64,000 bases of DNA from Janthinobacterium sp. BJB426 (GCF_002735705.1 NZ_PDZL01000003.1:372001-436000); one strand, 5' to 3'. Positions 1-8,489 are shown, counted from the first letter of the stretch. The notes: generated by a model not told the origin, from the letters alone. Translations and numbers: made by a program.

Positions 1-482
1 GCGCGACGGATGGCCGCCCCCGGCCCCCGGTCCAGGTAGCAGATCACGGGCGGCGCCTGATACACATTGCCGGGCAGCGCCAGCGCGTCGGCGGCAACGA
101 TGTCCAGGCCGGCCAGCCACACGCCCGTCTTGTGCTCGCTGCGCTGGGTGATGACTTCATTGAACAGGTCGAACTGGGTCAGCGCCGCATTGAATTTCAG
201 GCGCAGGAAAGTGAAACGGTGCTGCGCCTCGGCGGCCGTGGCCATGCTGGCGCCGTCGGCGTGCTCGCGCCGCAGCCACCACTGGAACCGGGCGACCATG
301 CGCCGCAGTTCGCGCCGGCCCTGCACCAGTTGGCTTTCGATGGCCGACTGGGCGCTGGGCATCAGGGCGGCGGCCAGCACCGTCGGCTCGATCAGCGCGA
401 ACGGTTCCAGCCGGGCCAGCCGCGTCAGCAGCGAGCGTGCCTCCTGCTCCAGCATCCAGGCAGCGTAAGCGCCGATGGCCAT
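1..482 (-). CDS. Hypothetical protein, 3' end cut by window edge
   Basis: An open frame runs on the minus strand from ATG at 482 through base 1 without a stop, giving at least 160 residues beginning MAIGAYAAWMLEQEAR. The start lies 4 bases after the stop of the upstream gene, so it is probably translationally coupled; no strong Shine-Dalgarno is visible. The visible part is largely helical, with Leu/Ala/Arg-rich segments and a Trp-Trp-Leu-Arg-Arg patch, and has no signal peptide or clear membrane segment. I do not recognise the family. It is the third gene of a minus-strand set with two paralogous proteins and presumably works with them. Confidence 0.7.
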   Translation of the reverse strand, partial: MAIGAYAAWMLEQEARSLLTRLARLEPFALIEPTVLAAALMPSAQSAIESQLVQGRRELRRMVARFQWWLRREHADGASMATAAEAQHRFTFLRLKFNAALTQFDLFNEVITQRSEHKTGVWLAGLDIVAADALALPGNVYQAPPVICYLDRGPGAAIRR

Positions 483-486
483 GATG

Positions 487-1224
487 TCAGACGCCGTACA
501 GGACGATTTTGTGGCCCTGGCGCGCCCAGCGGCCGCTGGATGGGCGCATGCCGCCCTGGCTGCCCTGGCTGCGCACACCGCCCTGCGCCATGCCGCCGGC
601 CGCACCGGCGCCGCTGCCATTCTGCGTGGCGACCTGGCTGCCGGGGCGTCCCAGCAAGCCGGGCGCAAACTGGCGCGCCGCGGCGCTGGCCGCCGCCTGG
701 GCAATGGCGCGCGGGTCGCCCGCACCGCGCGCTTGCGCTGCGCGGTTGACGGTATCGGCGGCCAGGCGAACGAATTGCTTGGCGCCTTCGAATTCGCGGT
801 CCTCGTTCGACGACGCTTCCGCTTCCAGCCCCAGGGCGCCGCCAGCGGCCGAGGCCAGGCCGCTGCCGATCTTGGCCCCCAGCGGACCGCCGAAATAGCC
901 GCCGATGGCGCCGCCGGCCAGGGGAATGGCCTTCTTCGCCACGCCCTTGAGCACGCCGCCGATGGCTTGTCCCACGGGCGACTTGATGATGCCGCCCGCC
1001 ACGGAGGCGGCCTTGCGCAGTAAATTGCCGAGAAACTGTTCCAACTCGGCTTCATTGCTGACCGACAACAGTTCATTCGCCAGTTCCATCTCCTCGGCCT
1101 CGGAAAACATGGCGTTCACGCCGCCCTCGCCGCTCCACTCGCCCTGGCCAAACTCGAACTGTTCCGCTTCAAAGCCGGACATTTCCTGTCCGTATTCCAG
1201 GGTCGTACGATCCAAGTCATGCAT
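487..1224 (-). CDS. Hypothetical protein with glycine-zipper core and GRW C-terminal motif
   Basis: 245 residues. The start at 1224 has a good ribosome site (GAGGAG, about 6 bases upstream). The N-terminus (about 1-45) is acidic and Phe/Glu-rich. Residues about 75-130 are a Gly/Ala-rich stretch with GG-x-IGG spacing typical of glycine-zipper, membrane-active segments. The tail is Gly/Gln/Ser-rich and ends GRWARQGHKIVLYGV. The next upstream gene (1288-1854) shares a middle block (NEDREFEGAKQFVRL here against PEDKEFELARQVVHL) and the same type of ending, so the two are diverged paralogues. No signal peptide is seen. The glycine zipper suggests membrane insertion or pore formation; that is inference, and function is unknown. 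Confidence 0.75.
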   Translation of the reverse strand: MHDLDRTTLEYGQEMSGFEAEQFEFGQGEWSGEGGVNAMFSEAEEMELANELLSVSNEAELEQFLGNLLRKAASVAGGIIKSPVGQAIGGVLKGVAKKAIPLAGGAIGGYFGGPLGAKIGSGLASAAGGALGLEAEASSNEDREFEGAKQFVRLAADTVNRAAQARGAGDPRAIAQAAASAAARQFAPGLLGRPGSQVATQNGSGAGAAGGMAQGGVRSQGSQGGMRPSSGRWARQGHKIVLYGV

Positions 1225-1287
1225 GATGAGCTCCTCAAAGTGATTACCTCGGTTGGGACTACCTTGCCGGACAGACTGGCCATCCGG

Positions 1288-1854
1288 CTAACAATCGAGC
1301 ACGACGATGTGCCCGCCCTCGCGGCGCCAGCGGCCAGCGTCCCGCACCGACGTTTGCGCCGCCTGCCTGAGCAAGCCTGGCGCCACGCTGCGTGCCACTT
1401 GCAGCAGGGCCGTCTCCACCCGCGCCCCGGGTGTGCGCGCGCCCGGGCCGCCATCCTGCGCCAGCGCCGTGTTGACGGCATCGATCAGGTGCACCACCTG
1501 GCGCGCCAGTTCGAATTCCTTGTCTTCCGGGCTGAGTCCTTCCAGTTCCATGCCGAAGATGCCGGCAGCGCGCCGCTTGAGCGCCTGCGGCGAACCGCCA
1601 TGCAGGGGCAGCAAGGGCGCCACCACCTTGCCCAGCAACTGGCGCAGCGACCGTTCCAGCGGCGTACCGCGTACTTGCCGCCCCGCCGCGGTGGCGCCCA
1701 GCTGGCGCGCCAGGAAAGCGTCGAATTGGGCCGGCCCCTGCAGTTCCAGCAACTGCGCCGCCAGGGCCAGCGCATCTTCCTGCTGCAGGGGCAGCGCGCC
1801 CGGTGCTTCAGGCAATTCCATTTCAGGACGATAGGCGAGCAGGCGGCTGGTCAT
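1288..1854 (-). CDS. Hypothetical protein, paralogue of the following gene
   Basis: 188 residues, start at 1854 with GGAG 7 bases upstream. It has the same plan as the 487-1224 product: a helical N-terminal part, a block PEDKEFELARQVVHLIDA near residue 110, an ARSVAPGLL segment, and a C-terminus GRWRREGGHIVVLDC. It lacks the long Gly-zipper found in its paralogue. It is first in the minus-strand set; the 63-base gap to the next gene holds a small hairpin (GCCGGA...TCCGGC). No signal peptide or transmembrane helix is obvious. Function is not recognised. Confidence 0.7.
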   Translation of the reverse strand: MTSRLLAYRPEMELPEAPGALPLQQEDALALAAQLLELQGPAQFDAFLARQLGATAAGRQVRGTPLERSLRQLLGKVVAPLLPLHGGSPQALKRRAAGIFGMELEGLSPEDKEFELARQVVHLIDAVNTALAQDGGPGARTPGARVETALLQVARSVAPGLLRQAAQTSVRDAGRWRREGGHIVVLDC

Positions 1855-2264
1855 GACAGGCTCCGGTGAAGACGGGCGGCTGGCCCATGCCTCCCTGATG
1901 CAAGGGGCATGCCCGTCAGGCGCAGGGGAAAAAGAGACAGGACGGCGAACGGCGTTTCGCCGATAGCGTAAAAACCATGGTTTCCGGCGAAGCGAGTTTC
2001 GTTGTCAAGGTGAGCTTTCAAACAAGCTTAATTGGCAGGAATGATTACGTCGCCTATCCGCCACAGTGCTAGTTATCGGCAAAAAATATTTTTCATTTTC
2101 AAAAAACAAACTTCGCGCTACGCCGCCAAAAACCCTATCAACATCACTTCAACATGCGATAAAAATAAACGTGGCCAACACGTAAATAGTTAATTGAAAA
2201 CAGAATTTTGGTAGGCAAGCCCTACAATTAATGGGCCAGAATTTGATTGCCTGAAAGAAACTAA
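1855..2264. other. 410-base intergenic region, divergent promoters
   Basis: No convincing gene. The part from about 2030 to 2265 is clearly AT-rich (runs such as AAAAAATATTTTT near 2080) compared with the GC-rich surroundings. It separates the minus-strand hypothetical set from the plus-strand DUF1800 gene, so promoters for both should lie here. Small palindromes (GGGCATGCCC near 1905, CGGCGTTTCGCCG near 1955) are visible. No promoter could be assigned with confidence. Confidence 0.5.
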
Positions 2265-4049
2265 ATGATAGACCCTACTTTGCGCCGCTTATTGGCCATC
2301 ACCCTATTCAGCCTGCTTGCCGCCTGCGGCGGCGGTGGCGACAGCAAGACCGGCGCCACCCAGAACCCGGACATCTCGGCCGTGCCACCGGGGACCACCG
2401 CCCCCGGCACCAAGCCGGGCGACACCATTCCACCGCCGCCCCTGACCACGCCACCGGGCGGCCAGACGGCGACCTTCACGCGCCCGGAAGCGTCGCGTTT
2501 CCTGGGCCGCGCCACGTTCGGGCCGGACATGGCGGCCATCGATGCCCTGGCCGCCAGCGACAGCGACGCCTGGTTCCGCGCGCAGTTTTCCAAGCCGCAA
2601 ACCTTGCACCGAAAATATATCGACGCGAAATATCCCACTGCGGGCGCGGCGGCCACCAAGGCCGTGCCGAACGACTTTTATGAGTCGTTCTGGCAGCAAG
2701 CCGTGCGCGGCGACGACCAGCTGCGCCAGCGCGTGACCTTTGCCCTGTCGGAAATCTTCGTCGTCTCCACGCAAAACGAGGCCGTGTGGCCGCAAACGCG
2801 GGGCGTCGCCAGCTACTACGACATGCTGGGACAACATGCGTTCGGCAACTTCCGTACCCTGCTGCAGGGCGTGGCCACGCATCCGATGATGGGGCTGTAC
2901 CTGTCGCACCTGCGCAACCAGAAGGAATCGGCCACGCGCACGCCCGACGAAAATTTCGCCCGCGAAGTGATGCAGTTATTTACCATCGGCCTGTACCAGC
3001 TGAATGCGGATGGTTCATTGAAATTGAACGGCGGCAAACCCATCGACACCTACACGCGCGACGATGTGAGCGGCCTGGCGAAAGTGTTTACGGGCTGGAG
3101 CTGGGCCGGACCGGACCAGGGCGCGAACCGTTTCTTTGGCAGCGTGGCCGATCCGGACCGCGACTGGATGCCGATGCAAAACTATGCGGCGTACCACTCC
3201 ACCAGCGAAAAACGCTTTCTGGGCGTCAGCGCGGCGGGCGCCGCCGGCGGCGAAGCGGACATGGCGCTGGCCCTCGACACCCTGTTCAACCATCCGAATG
3301 CTGGCCCCTTCTTTGGCCGCCAGCTGATCCAGCGCCTGGTCACCAGCAACCCCAGCCCGGCTTATGTGGGCAGGGTCGCGGCCGCCTTCGCCAACAATGG
3401 TTCGGGCGTGCGCGGCGACATGCAGACCGTGATCCGCGCCGCGCTGCTCGATCCCGAAGCGCTGGCGCCAGCCGGCAGCAGCCTGCGCACGGGCAAATTG
3501 CGTGAACCGCTCGTGCGTCTGGGCAACTGGATGCGCGCATTCCACGCCAAGGATGCCGCCTTGCAGTACCGCATCTATTACCTCAGCGATCCGCTGTCGG
3601 GACTGGGCCAGAATCCCATGAACGCGCCATCCGTCTTCAACTATTTCCGCCCGTCCTACGTGCCGCCCAATTCGGCGTTGGCGACGGCGGGCCTGGTGGC
3701 GCCGGAAATGCAGATCACGTCGGAGCCGTCCGTCACCGGTTACCTGAACTTCATGCAGGATGCCATCAGCGGCGGCGTGGCGGAAAACAGCGCCGTGCGG
3801 GCCGACTACTCGGCCGAACTGGCGCTGGCCGAGCAGCCCGCTGCCCTGCTGGACCGGGTCAACTTGCTATTAATGTCCGGCAATATGTCGTCCCGCCTGC
3901 GCACCAAGATCCTGTCGGCCGTCACGAGCATCGCCATTCCCGCCGCCAACGGCAGCAATGCCGCGCAAGTGACGAAGGCGAAATCCAACCGCGTGTACCT
4001 GGCCATTTTCCTGGCCATGGCCTCGCCTGAATACCTGGTTCAAAAATAA
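2265..4049 (+). CDS. DUF1800 family lipoprotein
   Basis: 594 residues. It begins with a lipoprotein signal (hydrophobic LLAITLFSLLAAC, Cys at about residue 21) followed by a Gly run and a Pro/Thr-rich linker to about residue 75. The rest fits the DUF1800 family: an N-terminal FLGRATFG motif, FAREVMQLFTIGLYQL near residue 240, a VFTGWSW segment, and a C-terminal SPEYLVQK ending. DUF1800 proteins are exported, of poorly known biochemistry, and are usually encoded directly before a DUF1501 protein, as here (9-base gap). The lipid anchor places it in the cell envelope. Family assignment is firm; function unknown. Confidence 0.88.
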   Translation: MIDPTLRRLLAITLFSLLAACGGGGDSKTGATQNPDISAVPPGTTAPGTKPGDTIPPPPLTTPPGGQTATFTRPEASRFLGRATFGPDMAAIDALAASDSDAWFRAQFSKPQTLHRKYIDAKYPTAGAAATKAVPNDFYESFWQQAVRGDDQLRQRVTFALSEIFVVSTQNEAVWPQTRGVASYYDMLGQHAFGNFRTLLQGVATHPMMGLYLSHLRNQKESATRTPDENFAREVMQLFTIGLYQLNADGSLKLNGGKPIDTYTRDDVSGLAKVFTGWSWAGPDQGANRFFGSVADPDRDWMPMQNYAAYHSTSEKRFLGVSAAGAAGGEADMALALDTLFNHPNAGPFFGRQLIQRLVTSNPSPAYVGRVAAAFANNGSGVRGDMQTVIRAALLDPEALAPAGSSLRTGKLREPLVRLGNWMRAFHAKDAALQYRIYYLSDPLSGLGQNPMNAPSVFNYFRPSYVPPNSALATAGLVAPEMQITSEPSVTGYLNFMQDAISGGVAENSAVRADYSAELALAEQPAALLDRVNLLLMSGNMSSRLRTKILSAVTSIAIPAANGSNAAQVTKAKSNRVYLAIFLAMASPEYLVQK

Positions 4050-4058
4050 GGAAGCTGC

Positions 4059-5504
4059 ATGACTACCCCTACTCACTTCTCGCGCCGCCGCTTCCTCGGT
4101 TCCATGCTGGGCCTGGCAGGCAGCACGGCCGCGCCCTTCGCCCTCAACCTGGCCGCCATGGGTCAGGCTGCGGCCCAGTCCGCCGACGACTACAAGGCCC
4201 TCGTCTGCCTGTTCATGAACGGCGGCAACGATACCTTCAACACGGTGCTGGCCACCGACACGCCTTCATGGAGTGAATATATGCGCCTGCGCAATACGGG
4301 CAACAACGATTCGATCCACCTGCCCGGCGTCGGCGAAACGGGCGGCGTGCTGCCGATCACCCCCGCCACGGCCCAGGCGGGCCGCAGCTTTGCCCTGCAT
4401 CCCGCCCTCGCTCCCGTGAAAGACCTGTTCGACGGCGGCCGCGCCGCCATCGTGGCCAATGTCGGCACCCTGATCCAGCCCGTGACCCTGGCGCAATACA
4501 AGGCGGGCAATGTGGCGCTGCCGCCGAAACTGTTTTCGCATAACGACCAGCAATCGACGTGGCAATCGGGCTTGCCCGAAGGCGCCAGCATCGGCTGGGG
4601 CGGACGCCTGGGCGACCTGCTCGGCGCCGGCAACGCCAATGCGACGTTTACCGCCATCTCGGCCGCGTCGAATGCGCTGTTCCTCAGCGGGCGCCAGGTG
4701 CGCCAGTTCCAGGTGGGCCAGGCGGGCGCCGTGCCGATCCGCAATATCGGCAGCGGCTATCTGTTCGACACCACCCAGGGCGAGACTGCCTTGCGCGACA
4801 TCATCAGTACGGCGGGCGACGACATGATGGAGCAGGAACACGTGGCAACGGTGCAGCGCGCCATTTCCAGCCAGAGCGTGCTGAGCGGCGCCATGCTGGC
4901 GGCCGGCGCGGGCGGCGTGCCCAATCCGCCCCCCTACGTCAACCCGAACACGGGCGCGTCCGGCGTCAACCAGCTGGCCGTGCAATTGCAGACGGTGGCG
5001 CGCATCATCGGCGGGCGCGGCCCCCTTGGAGCGAAACGGCAAGTGTTTTATGTGACCCTGGGCAGCTTCGACACGCATGACCGCCAGAAGGAGCTGCATG
5101 GCGACCTGATGGCGCGCCTGGCGCACGCGCTGGCGTATTTCGACGCGACCCTGGCGTCCCTGCAGGGCGCCGACGTGCGGCGCCAGGTGACGACGTTTAC
5201 GGCCTCGGACTTCGGCCGCACCTTCAGCAGCAATGGCGACGGCACGGATCACGGCTGGGGCGCGCACCACTTTGTCGTGGGCGGCGCCGTGAAGGGCCGC
5301 GACATCTACGGCGCCTTCCCCACCACCGGCCTTGGCCATGAGCTGGACGTCGGTTCCGGCGCCCTGCTGCCGACCACCTCCGTCGACCAGTACGGCGCTA
5401 CCCTGGCCAAATGGTTCGGCGTGGCCGACAGCCAGCTGGCCGAAGTGTTCCCGAATATCGGTAACTTCAGCCGGCGCGACCTGGGTTTCATGACAGCAAC
5501 TTAG
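4059..5504 (+). CDS. DUF1501 family protein, Tat-exported
   Basis: 481 residues. The N-terminus carries a twin-arginine signal (SRRRFLGSM, then a hydrophobic stretch and an AQS cleavage region near residue 32). Family features include LVCLFMNGGNDTFNT, a GSFDTHDRQ segment near residue 340 and TDHGWGAHHFVVGG near 395. These resemble the alkaline-phosphatase/sulfatase-like fold noted for DUF1501. It follows the DUF1800 gene by 9 bases, the standard pairing, so the two are probably co-expressed and act together in the envelope. The 3' end overlaps the convergent dioxygenase-like gene by 4 bases (stops TAG and TAA interleaved). Confidence 0.88.
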   Translation: MTTPTHFSRRRFLGSMLGLAGSTAAPFALNLAAMGQAAAQSADDYKALVCLFMNGGNDTFNTVLATDTPSWSEYMRLRNTGNNDSIHLPGVGETGGVLPITPATAQAGRSFALHPALAPVKDLFDGGRAAIVANVGTLIQPVTLAQYKAGNVALPPKLFSHNDQQSTWQSGLPEGASIGWGGRLGDLLGAGNANATFTAISAASNALFLSGRQVRQFQVGQAGAVPIRNIGSGYLFDTTQGETALRDIISTAGDDMMEQEHVATVQRAISSQSVLSGAMLAAGAGGVPNPPPYVNPNTGASGVNQLAVQLQTVARIIGGRGPLGAKRQVFYVTLGSFDTHDRQKELHGDLMARLAHALAYFDATLASLQGADVRRQVTTFTASDFGRTFSSNGDGTDHGWGAHHFVVGGAVKGRDIYGAFPTTGLGHELDVGSGALLPTTSVDQYGATLAKWFGVADSQLAEVFPNIGNFSRRDLGFMTAT

Positions 5505-6364
5505 CCGTTCACGGCGACCGTCAAGGTGACGACATAGCCCTGCGTGGCATTGCCCGTCACCGTGGCCATCTGCAAGCTGGTGCCGTCGCTGAAAACATTG
5601 TCGGTGGCATAGCTGATCTGCGCCAGGTTGCGCACGCTGGCCGTGTAGCCGCTGGCCGTGTAGGCCTCGTTCAGCGTTGCCATCGGGAAAGTGAACTGCG
5701 ACGTCTTGATGCGGTTCGCGGCACTGGCCGCCTTCGCCAGGCTGGGGTAGACCTCGAAATGCACGTGCGGCATGCGCCCTGCGTAGCAACCGGGAAAGAT
5801 GGTCGTGAAGGCAAGGTTGCCGGCGCTGTCCGTTTCCTGCACGCCACGCAAGTAATTTTGCGCCGTCACGCCACTCGAATACAGCGAATACAGGCCGTCG
5901 CGGTCGCAATGCCACAGATAAACGGCGTAGCCGGCCAGGCTGGCGCAGCCGCCGCTGGCGTTGAGCAACTGCAAATGAATGGTCAAGGGCACGCCTGCCG
6001 CCACGCCCGTGGCGCCATTGAAACTGGCGCGGATATCGCTGCGCACGACGCCCGACTGGTTCAGCACGTTGATGATGCTGCCGCCACTCGTGTTCGTGCC
6101 ATCGGCCGGATACGGCCCTCCCGTTTCCTCGGGAATCACCGTGCAGGCGCCCGTGGCAGGTATCGTTACCGCTGCCGTACCGGAAGTGCCCGTGCCAGCG
6201 CCGCTGGACGCCGCCGTGCCACTGGCGTCCGACCCGCCGCCGCAGCTCATCAAAGGCAAGGTGGCGGCGCCGGCCAGCAGCCAGCGCAGGACTTGCCGCC
6301 GCTCAGCCGCCTGTTGCCGCATCATTTCGAGGTCGGATGCCAGACCGTGATCATGTAATTCCAT
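5501..6364 (-). CDS. Secreted intradiol ring-cleavage dioxygenase-like protein
   Basis: 287 residues from ATG at 6364, preceded by GGA at suitable distance; an upstream in-frame ATG at 6418 gives a less likely leader. It has a Tat-like signal (RRQVLRWLLAGAATLPLMSC) with a lipobox Cys, then a Ser/Thr-rich linker. The core keeps the intradiol dioxygenase features: ETGGPYPADG, LWHCDRDGLYS (first Tyr ligand region), FPGCYAGRMPHVHFEVY (second Tyr and the two His ligands of Fe(III)). Cytosolic homologues open catechol or protocatechuate rings; exported versions are common in soil bacteria but their substrates are mostly unknown. Convergent with the DUF1501 gene. Confidence 0.85.
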   Translation of the reverse strand: MELHDHGLASDLEMMRQQAAERRQVLRWLLAGAATLPLMSCGGGSDASGTAASSGAGTGTSGTAAVTIPATGACTVIPEETGGPYPADGTNTSGGSIINVLNQSGVVRSDIRASFNGATGVAAGVPLTIHLQLLNASGGCASLAGYAVYLWHCDRDGLYSLYSSGVTAQNYLRGVQETDSAGNLAFTTIFPGCYAGRMPHVHFEVYPSLAKAASAANRIKTSQFTFPMATLNEAYTASGYTASVRNLAQISYATDNVFSDGTSLQMATVTGNATQGYVVTLTVAVNG

Positions 6365-6489
6365 ATATATTCCATCAAGTGGGGCAAGCCCGCCAAGGCG
6401 GGGCTCAGGCTGGCGCACAGGAACAGAGCCTGTGTCGCATGGCGCGAAAGCGCCTTCCTGGCGGCAATGGCGAACTTGCGTTCCATGCT

Positions 6490-7131
6490 TCAGGCCGTTG
6501 TATTGACCAGGTTGCCGCTGGCAGACAGGCTGCCGCCCGCATTCGCCGCGCCCAGGCTGCCCGACAGCGCCTGCAGGAAACTGCCCAGTTTGCTGTTACT
6601 GGCGCTCGTGCTGCCTTCATCGCCGCCCAGCGCGCTGAGCAGGCTGGCAAAGCTGGACTGCAAGTCCATCACGCTGTTGTCCGTGCTCTCCGCGCTGTCG
6701 CTGCCGGACGACGAGAGTTTTTGCAGCAGGCTTTGCAAATCCGATTCGATATTGCCGGGGCCGCCGCGCGCGCCACCGCCGGGTGGTGGCGCGGCAGGCG
6801 GTTCGCCACCCTCCTCTTGCCCGCCAGCACTGCCGCCACCCTGCGCGTGCAGGCTGCCCATCATCTGGTGCAGGAAGGCGCCCAGCGCCTGGCCCACGTC
6901 GCTGCTGGCGGTGGCGCCGGTACTGTCCGTCGCGCTATCGCTGGTATCGACCGCCACACCTATCGATGACAAGGCGCTGGAAATGGCGTCGAGAAATGCG
7001 CCATCGTCGGGCTTTGGCGGCCGCGTCCCGTCCACGCTGCTGGTATTGCTGGAACTGCCGCTGCCGCCCAGGCGGCTGAACGCGCTCAACTGGCTGGTGG
7101 CGCTGGTCGAACTCAATGCACTGATGCTCAT
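6490..7131 (-). CDS. Ser/Gly-rich hypothetical protein, in operon with Spy-like gene
   Basis: 213 residues, strongly biased to Ser, Gly and Ala, with a Pro/Gly-rich centre (PPAAPPPGGGARGG). No cleavable signal peptide is seen, although the N-terminus (MSISALSSTSATSQLS) resembles small surface or flagellar-type low-complexity proteins. Short repeated hydrophobic helices (FLDAISSALSSIG, LGAFLHQMMGSL, LQSLLQKLSS, FASLLSALGG, LGSFLQALSGSL) recur at roughly regular intervals. It starts 16 bases after the Spy/CpxP-like gene, so it should be transcribed from the same CpxR-controlled promoter. I do not assign a function. Confidence 0.7.
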   Translation of the reverse strand: MSISALSSTSATSQLSAFSRLGGSGSSSNTSSVDGTRPPKPDDGAFLDAISSALSSIGVAVDTSDSATDSTGATASSDVGQALGAFLHQMMGSLHAQGGGSAGGQEEGGEPPAAPPPGGGARGGPGNIESDLQSLLQKLSSSGSDSAESTDNSVMDLQSSFASLLSALGGDEGSTSASNSKLGSFLQALSGSLGAANAGGSLSASGNLVNTTA

Positions 7132-7147
7132 GCTTAATCTCCTGTGC

Positions 7148-7606
7148 TTATTGGCGGCGGCGTGGGCCGGGACGGCTGTCTTGACGCTGTTGCGCCCGCT
7201 GGCGCTGTTCCGGCGTCAGCACGGCCAGCAATTGCTGCTCCAGCCGCGCCTGCTGCAAGCTGATCTTCGCCATGGCTTGCGCCGCCGTACTGGCCAGCGC
7301 GCTGGCCTTCGCATCGTCGTAGGCGCTGGACCCGGCAAGCGCGCGCAGCTGTTCATGGGCCTTGAAGGCAATCTTTTCCTGTTCCCGCAGCAAGGGTGCC
7401 TGGGCGTAAGTGGCGGCGAAAATCTTGTCCTGCTGCGCTTCGCTCAAGTCCATGTCGCGCAGAAACGGCGGCAAGCCTGGCGGCGGCCCTTCCATGGCAC
7501 GCGGCGGCGGGCCGTCCGCTGCAGGTTCTTGCTGGGCCAGTGCCAGCAGCGGCATGCTGCAGGCGGACAACAGCAACAGGGATACGGCAATGCTCAGGTA
7601 TTTCAT
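7148..7606 (-). CDS. Spy/CpxP-like periplasmic LTxxQ protein
   Basis: 152 residues. A hydrophobic leader of about 24 residues contains a possible lipobox (LLSAC) and an ALA cleavage site. Two LTxxQ-type motifs are present, LSEAQQ near residue 54 and LTPEQR near 130, the hallmark of the Spy/CpxP/CnrX-like fold, joined by long amphipathic helices rich in Ala, Gln and Glu. Members act in the periplasm as chaperones or as sensors that restrain a CpxA-type kinase. The divergent neighbour is the CpxRA pair, and the shared intergenic region has two perfect CpxR boxes. That fits a role as feedback inhibitor of the system, which is inferred from context. Confidence 0.85.
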   Translation of the reverse strand: MKYLSIAVSLLLLSACSMPLLALAQQEPAADGPPPRAMEGPPPGLPPFLRDMDLSEAQQDKIFAATYAQAPLLREQEKIAFKAHEQLRALAGSSAYDDAKASALASTAAQAMAKISLQQARLEQQLLAVLTPEQRQRAQQRQDSRPGPRRRQ

Positions 7607-7675
7607 CGGGCTTTCCTTTCGTGGCGATCAGCCCTGATTGTCGGCCTCTGACGTGTAAAGCAACGTTAGGCCGGC

Positions 7676-7690
7676 GTAAAAGCATGTAAA
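7676..7690 (+). promoter_or_regulatory. CpxR box 1
   Basis: Perfect GTAAA-AGCAT-GTAAA, matching the known CpxR consensus GTAAA-N5-GTAAA. It lies 70 bases upstream of the Spy-like start. A weaker copy (GTAAA-N5-GTTAG) sits at 7655-7669. Confidence 0.85.
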
Positions 7691-7719
7691 GGAAGCTGCG
7701 CAAATGTAAGCGGAGGTAT

Positions 7720-7734
7720 GTAAAAGCGGGTAAA
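7720..7734 (+). promoter_or_regulatory. CpxR box 2
   Basis: Perfect GTAAA-AGCGG-GTAAA, 66 bases before the cpxR start. With box 1 it suggests that phosphorylated CpxR binds between the divergent units and drives both, including its own operon. A further degenerate pair (GTAAG-N5-GTATG) is at 7706-7720. Confidence 0.85.
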
Positions 7735-7799
7735 ACCGCCCTGAACGGCACCCTTTGGCTGCTATCATCGGGCGATATTCACCCGAAAAAAGCACAGGC

Positions 7800-8489
7800 A
7801 TGAGCAAGGTTTTGTTAATCGATGACGACGTGGAACTGGTCGGCATGTTCCAGGAATACCTGACGCAGGAAGGTTTTGACGCCCGCGCCGTGCATGACGG
7901 TGAAAGCGGCGCGGCTGAGGCGCTGACGGGCCTGTACGCCATCGCCATCCTCGACGTCATGATGCCGCGCATGAATGGCCTGGAAACCCTGCGCCGCATC
8001 CGCGCCGGCAGCAACCTGCCCATCCTGATGCTGACGGCGCGCGGCGACGATACGGACCGCATCGTGGGCCTGGAGCTGGGCGCCGACGATTACGTCACCA
8101 AACCGTGCACGCCGCGCGAGCTGACGGCGCGCATCCGCGCCATCCTGCGCCGTGCGCAAGCCGCGCCGCACGACACATCGGGGCTGGCGCCGCTGGCCGT
8201 GGGGCAACTGACGATGTGGCCAGAACAGCGCCGCGTTGCCTGGGCCGGCGCGCACCTGGAACTGACGAGCACGGAGTTCAACCTGCTGGAAGTGCTGGTA
8301 CGCCATGCGGGCAAGCCCGTGAGCAAGAATCAATTGTCGGAACTGGGCCTGGGCCGGCCCATGGCCCGCTTCGACCGCAATATCGATGTGCACTTGAGCA
8401 GCCTGCGCCGCAAACTCGGCAGCCTGGCCGATGGCCGCTCCTGCCTGCAGACCGTGTACCGTCTCGGCTACCAGCTGATCAAGGAGTAA
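7800..8489 (+). CDS. cpxR: CpxR-like response regulator
   Basis: 229 residues from ATG at 7800, chosen because the receiver domain begins immediately (MSKVLLIDDD); an in-frame ATG at 7755 would add 15 unusual residues. The receiver has the acidic pair DD near 9-10, the phospho-acceptor Asp in AILDVMMPR near residue 53, TAR near 81 and Lys in VTKP near 103. The C-terminal half is an OmpR/PhoB winged helix (TSTEFNLLEVLVRHAG, VDVHLSSLRRKLG-like helix, TVYRLGYQL). It is followed 2 bases later by the kinase gene. The CpxR name rests on the adjacent Spy/CpxP-like gene and the GTAAA-N5-GTAAA boxes. Confidence 0.88.
   Translation: MSKVLLIDDDVELVGMFQEYLTQEGFDARAVHDGESGAAEALTGLYAIAILDVMMPRMNGLETLRRIRAGSNLPILMLTARGDDTDRIVGLELGADDYVTKPCTPRELTARIRAILRRAQAAPHDTSGLAPLAVGQLTMWPEQRRVAWAGAHLELTSTEFNLLEVLVRHAGKPVSKNQLSELGLGRPMARFDRNIDVHLSSLRRKLGSLADGRSCLQTVYRLGYQLIKE

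Noticed and set aside
67..749. Plus-strand open frames at the left edge
   Set aside because: They are antisense to the minus-strand coding set, give Arg/Ala/Pro-rich low-sense proteins and lack ribosome sites.
4266..5915. 549-residue minus-strand open frame opposite the DUF1501 gene
   Set aside because: His/Arg/Gly-rich translation with no domain; it arises from GC-rich codon bias opposite a well-supported gene.
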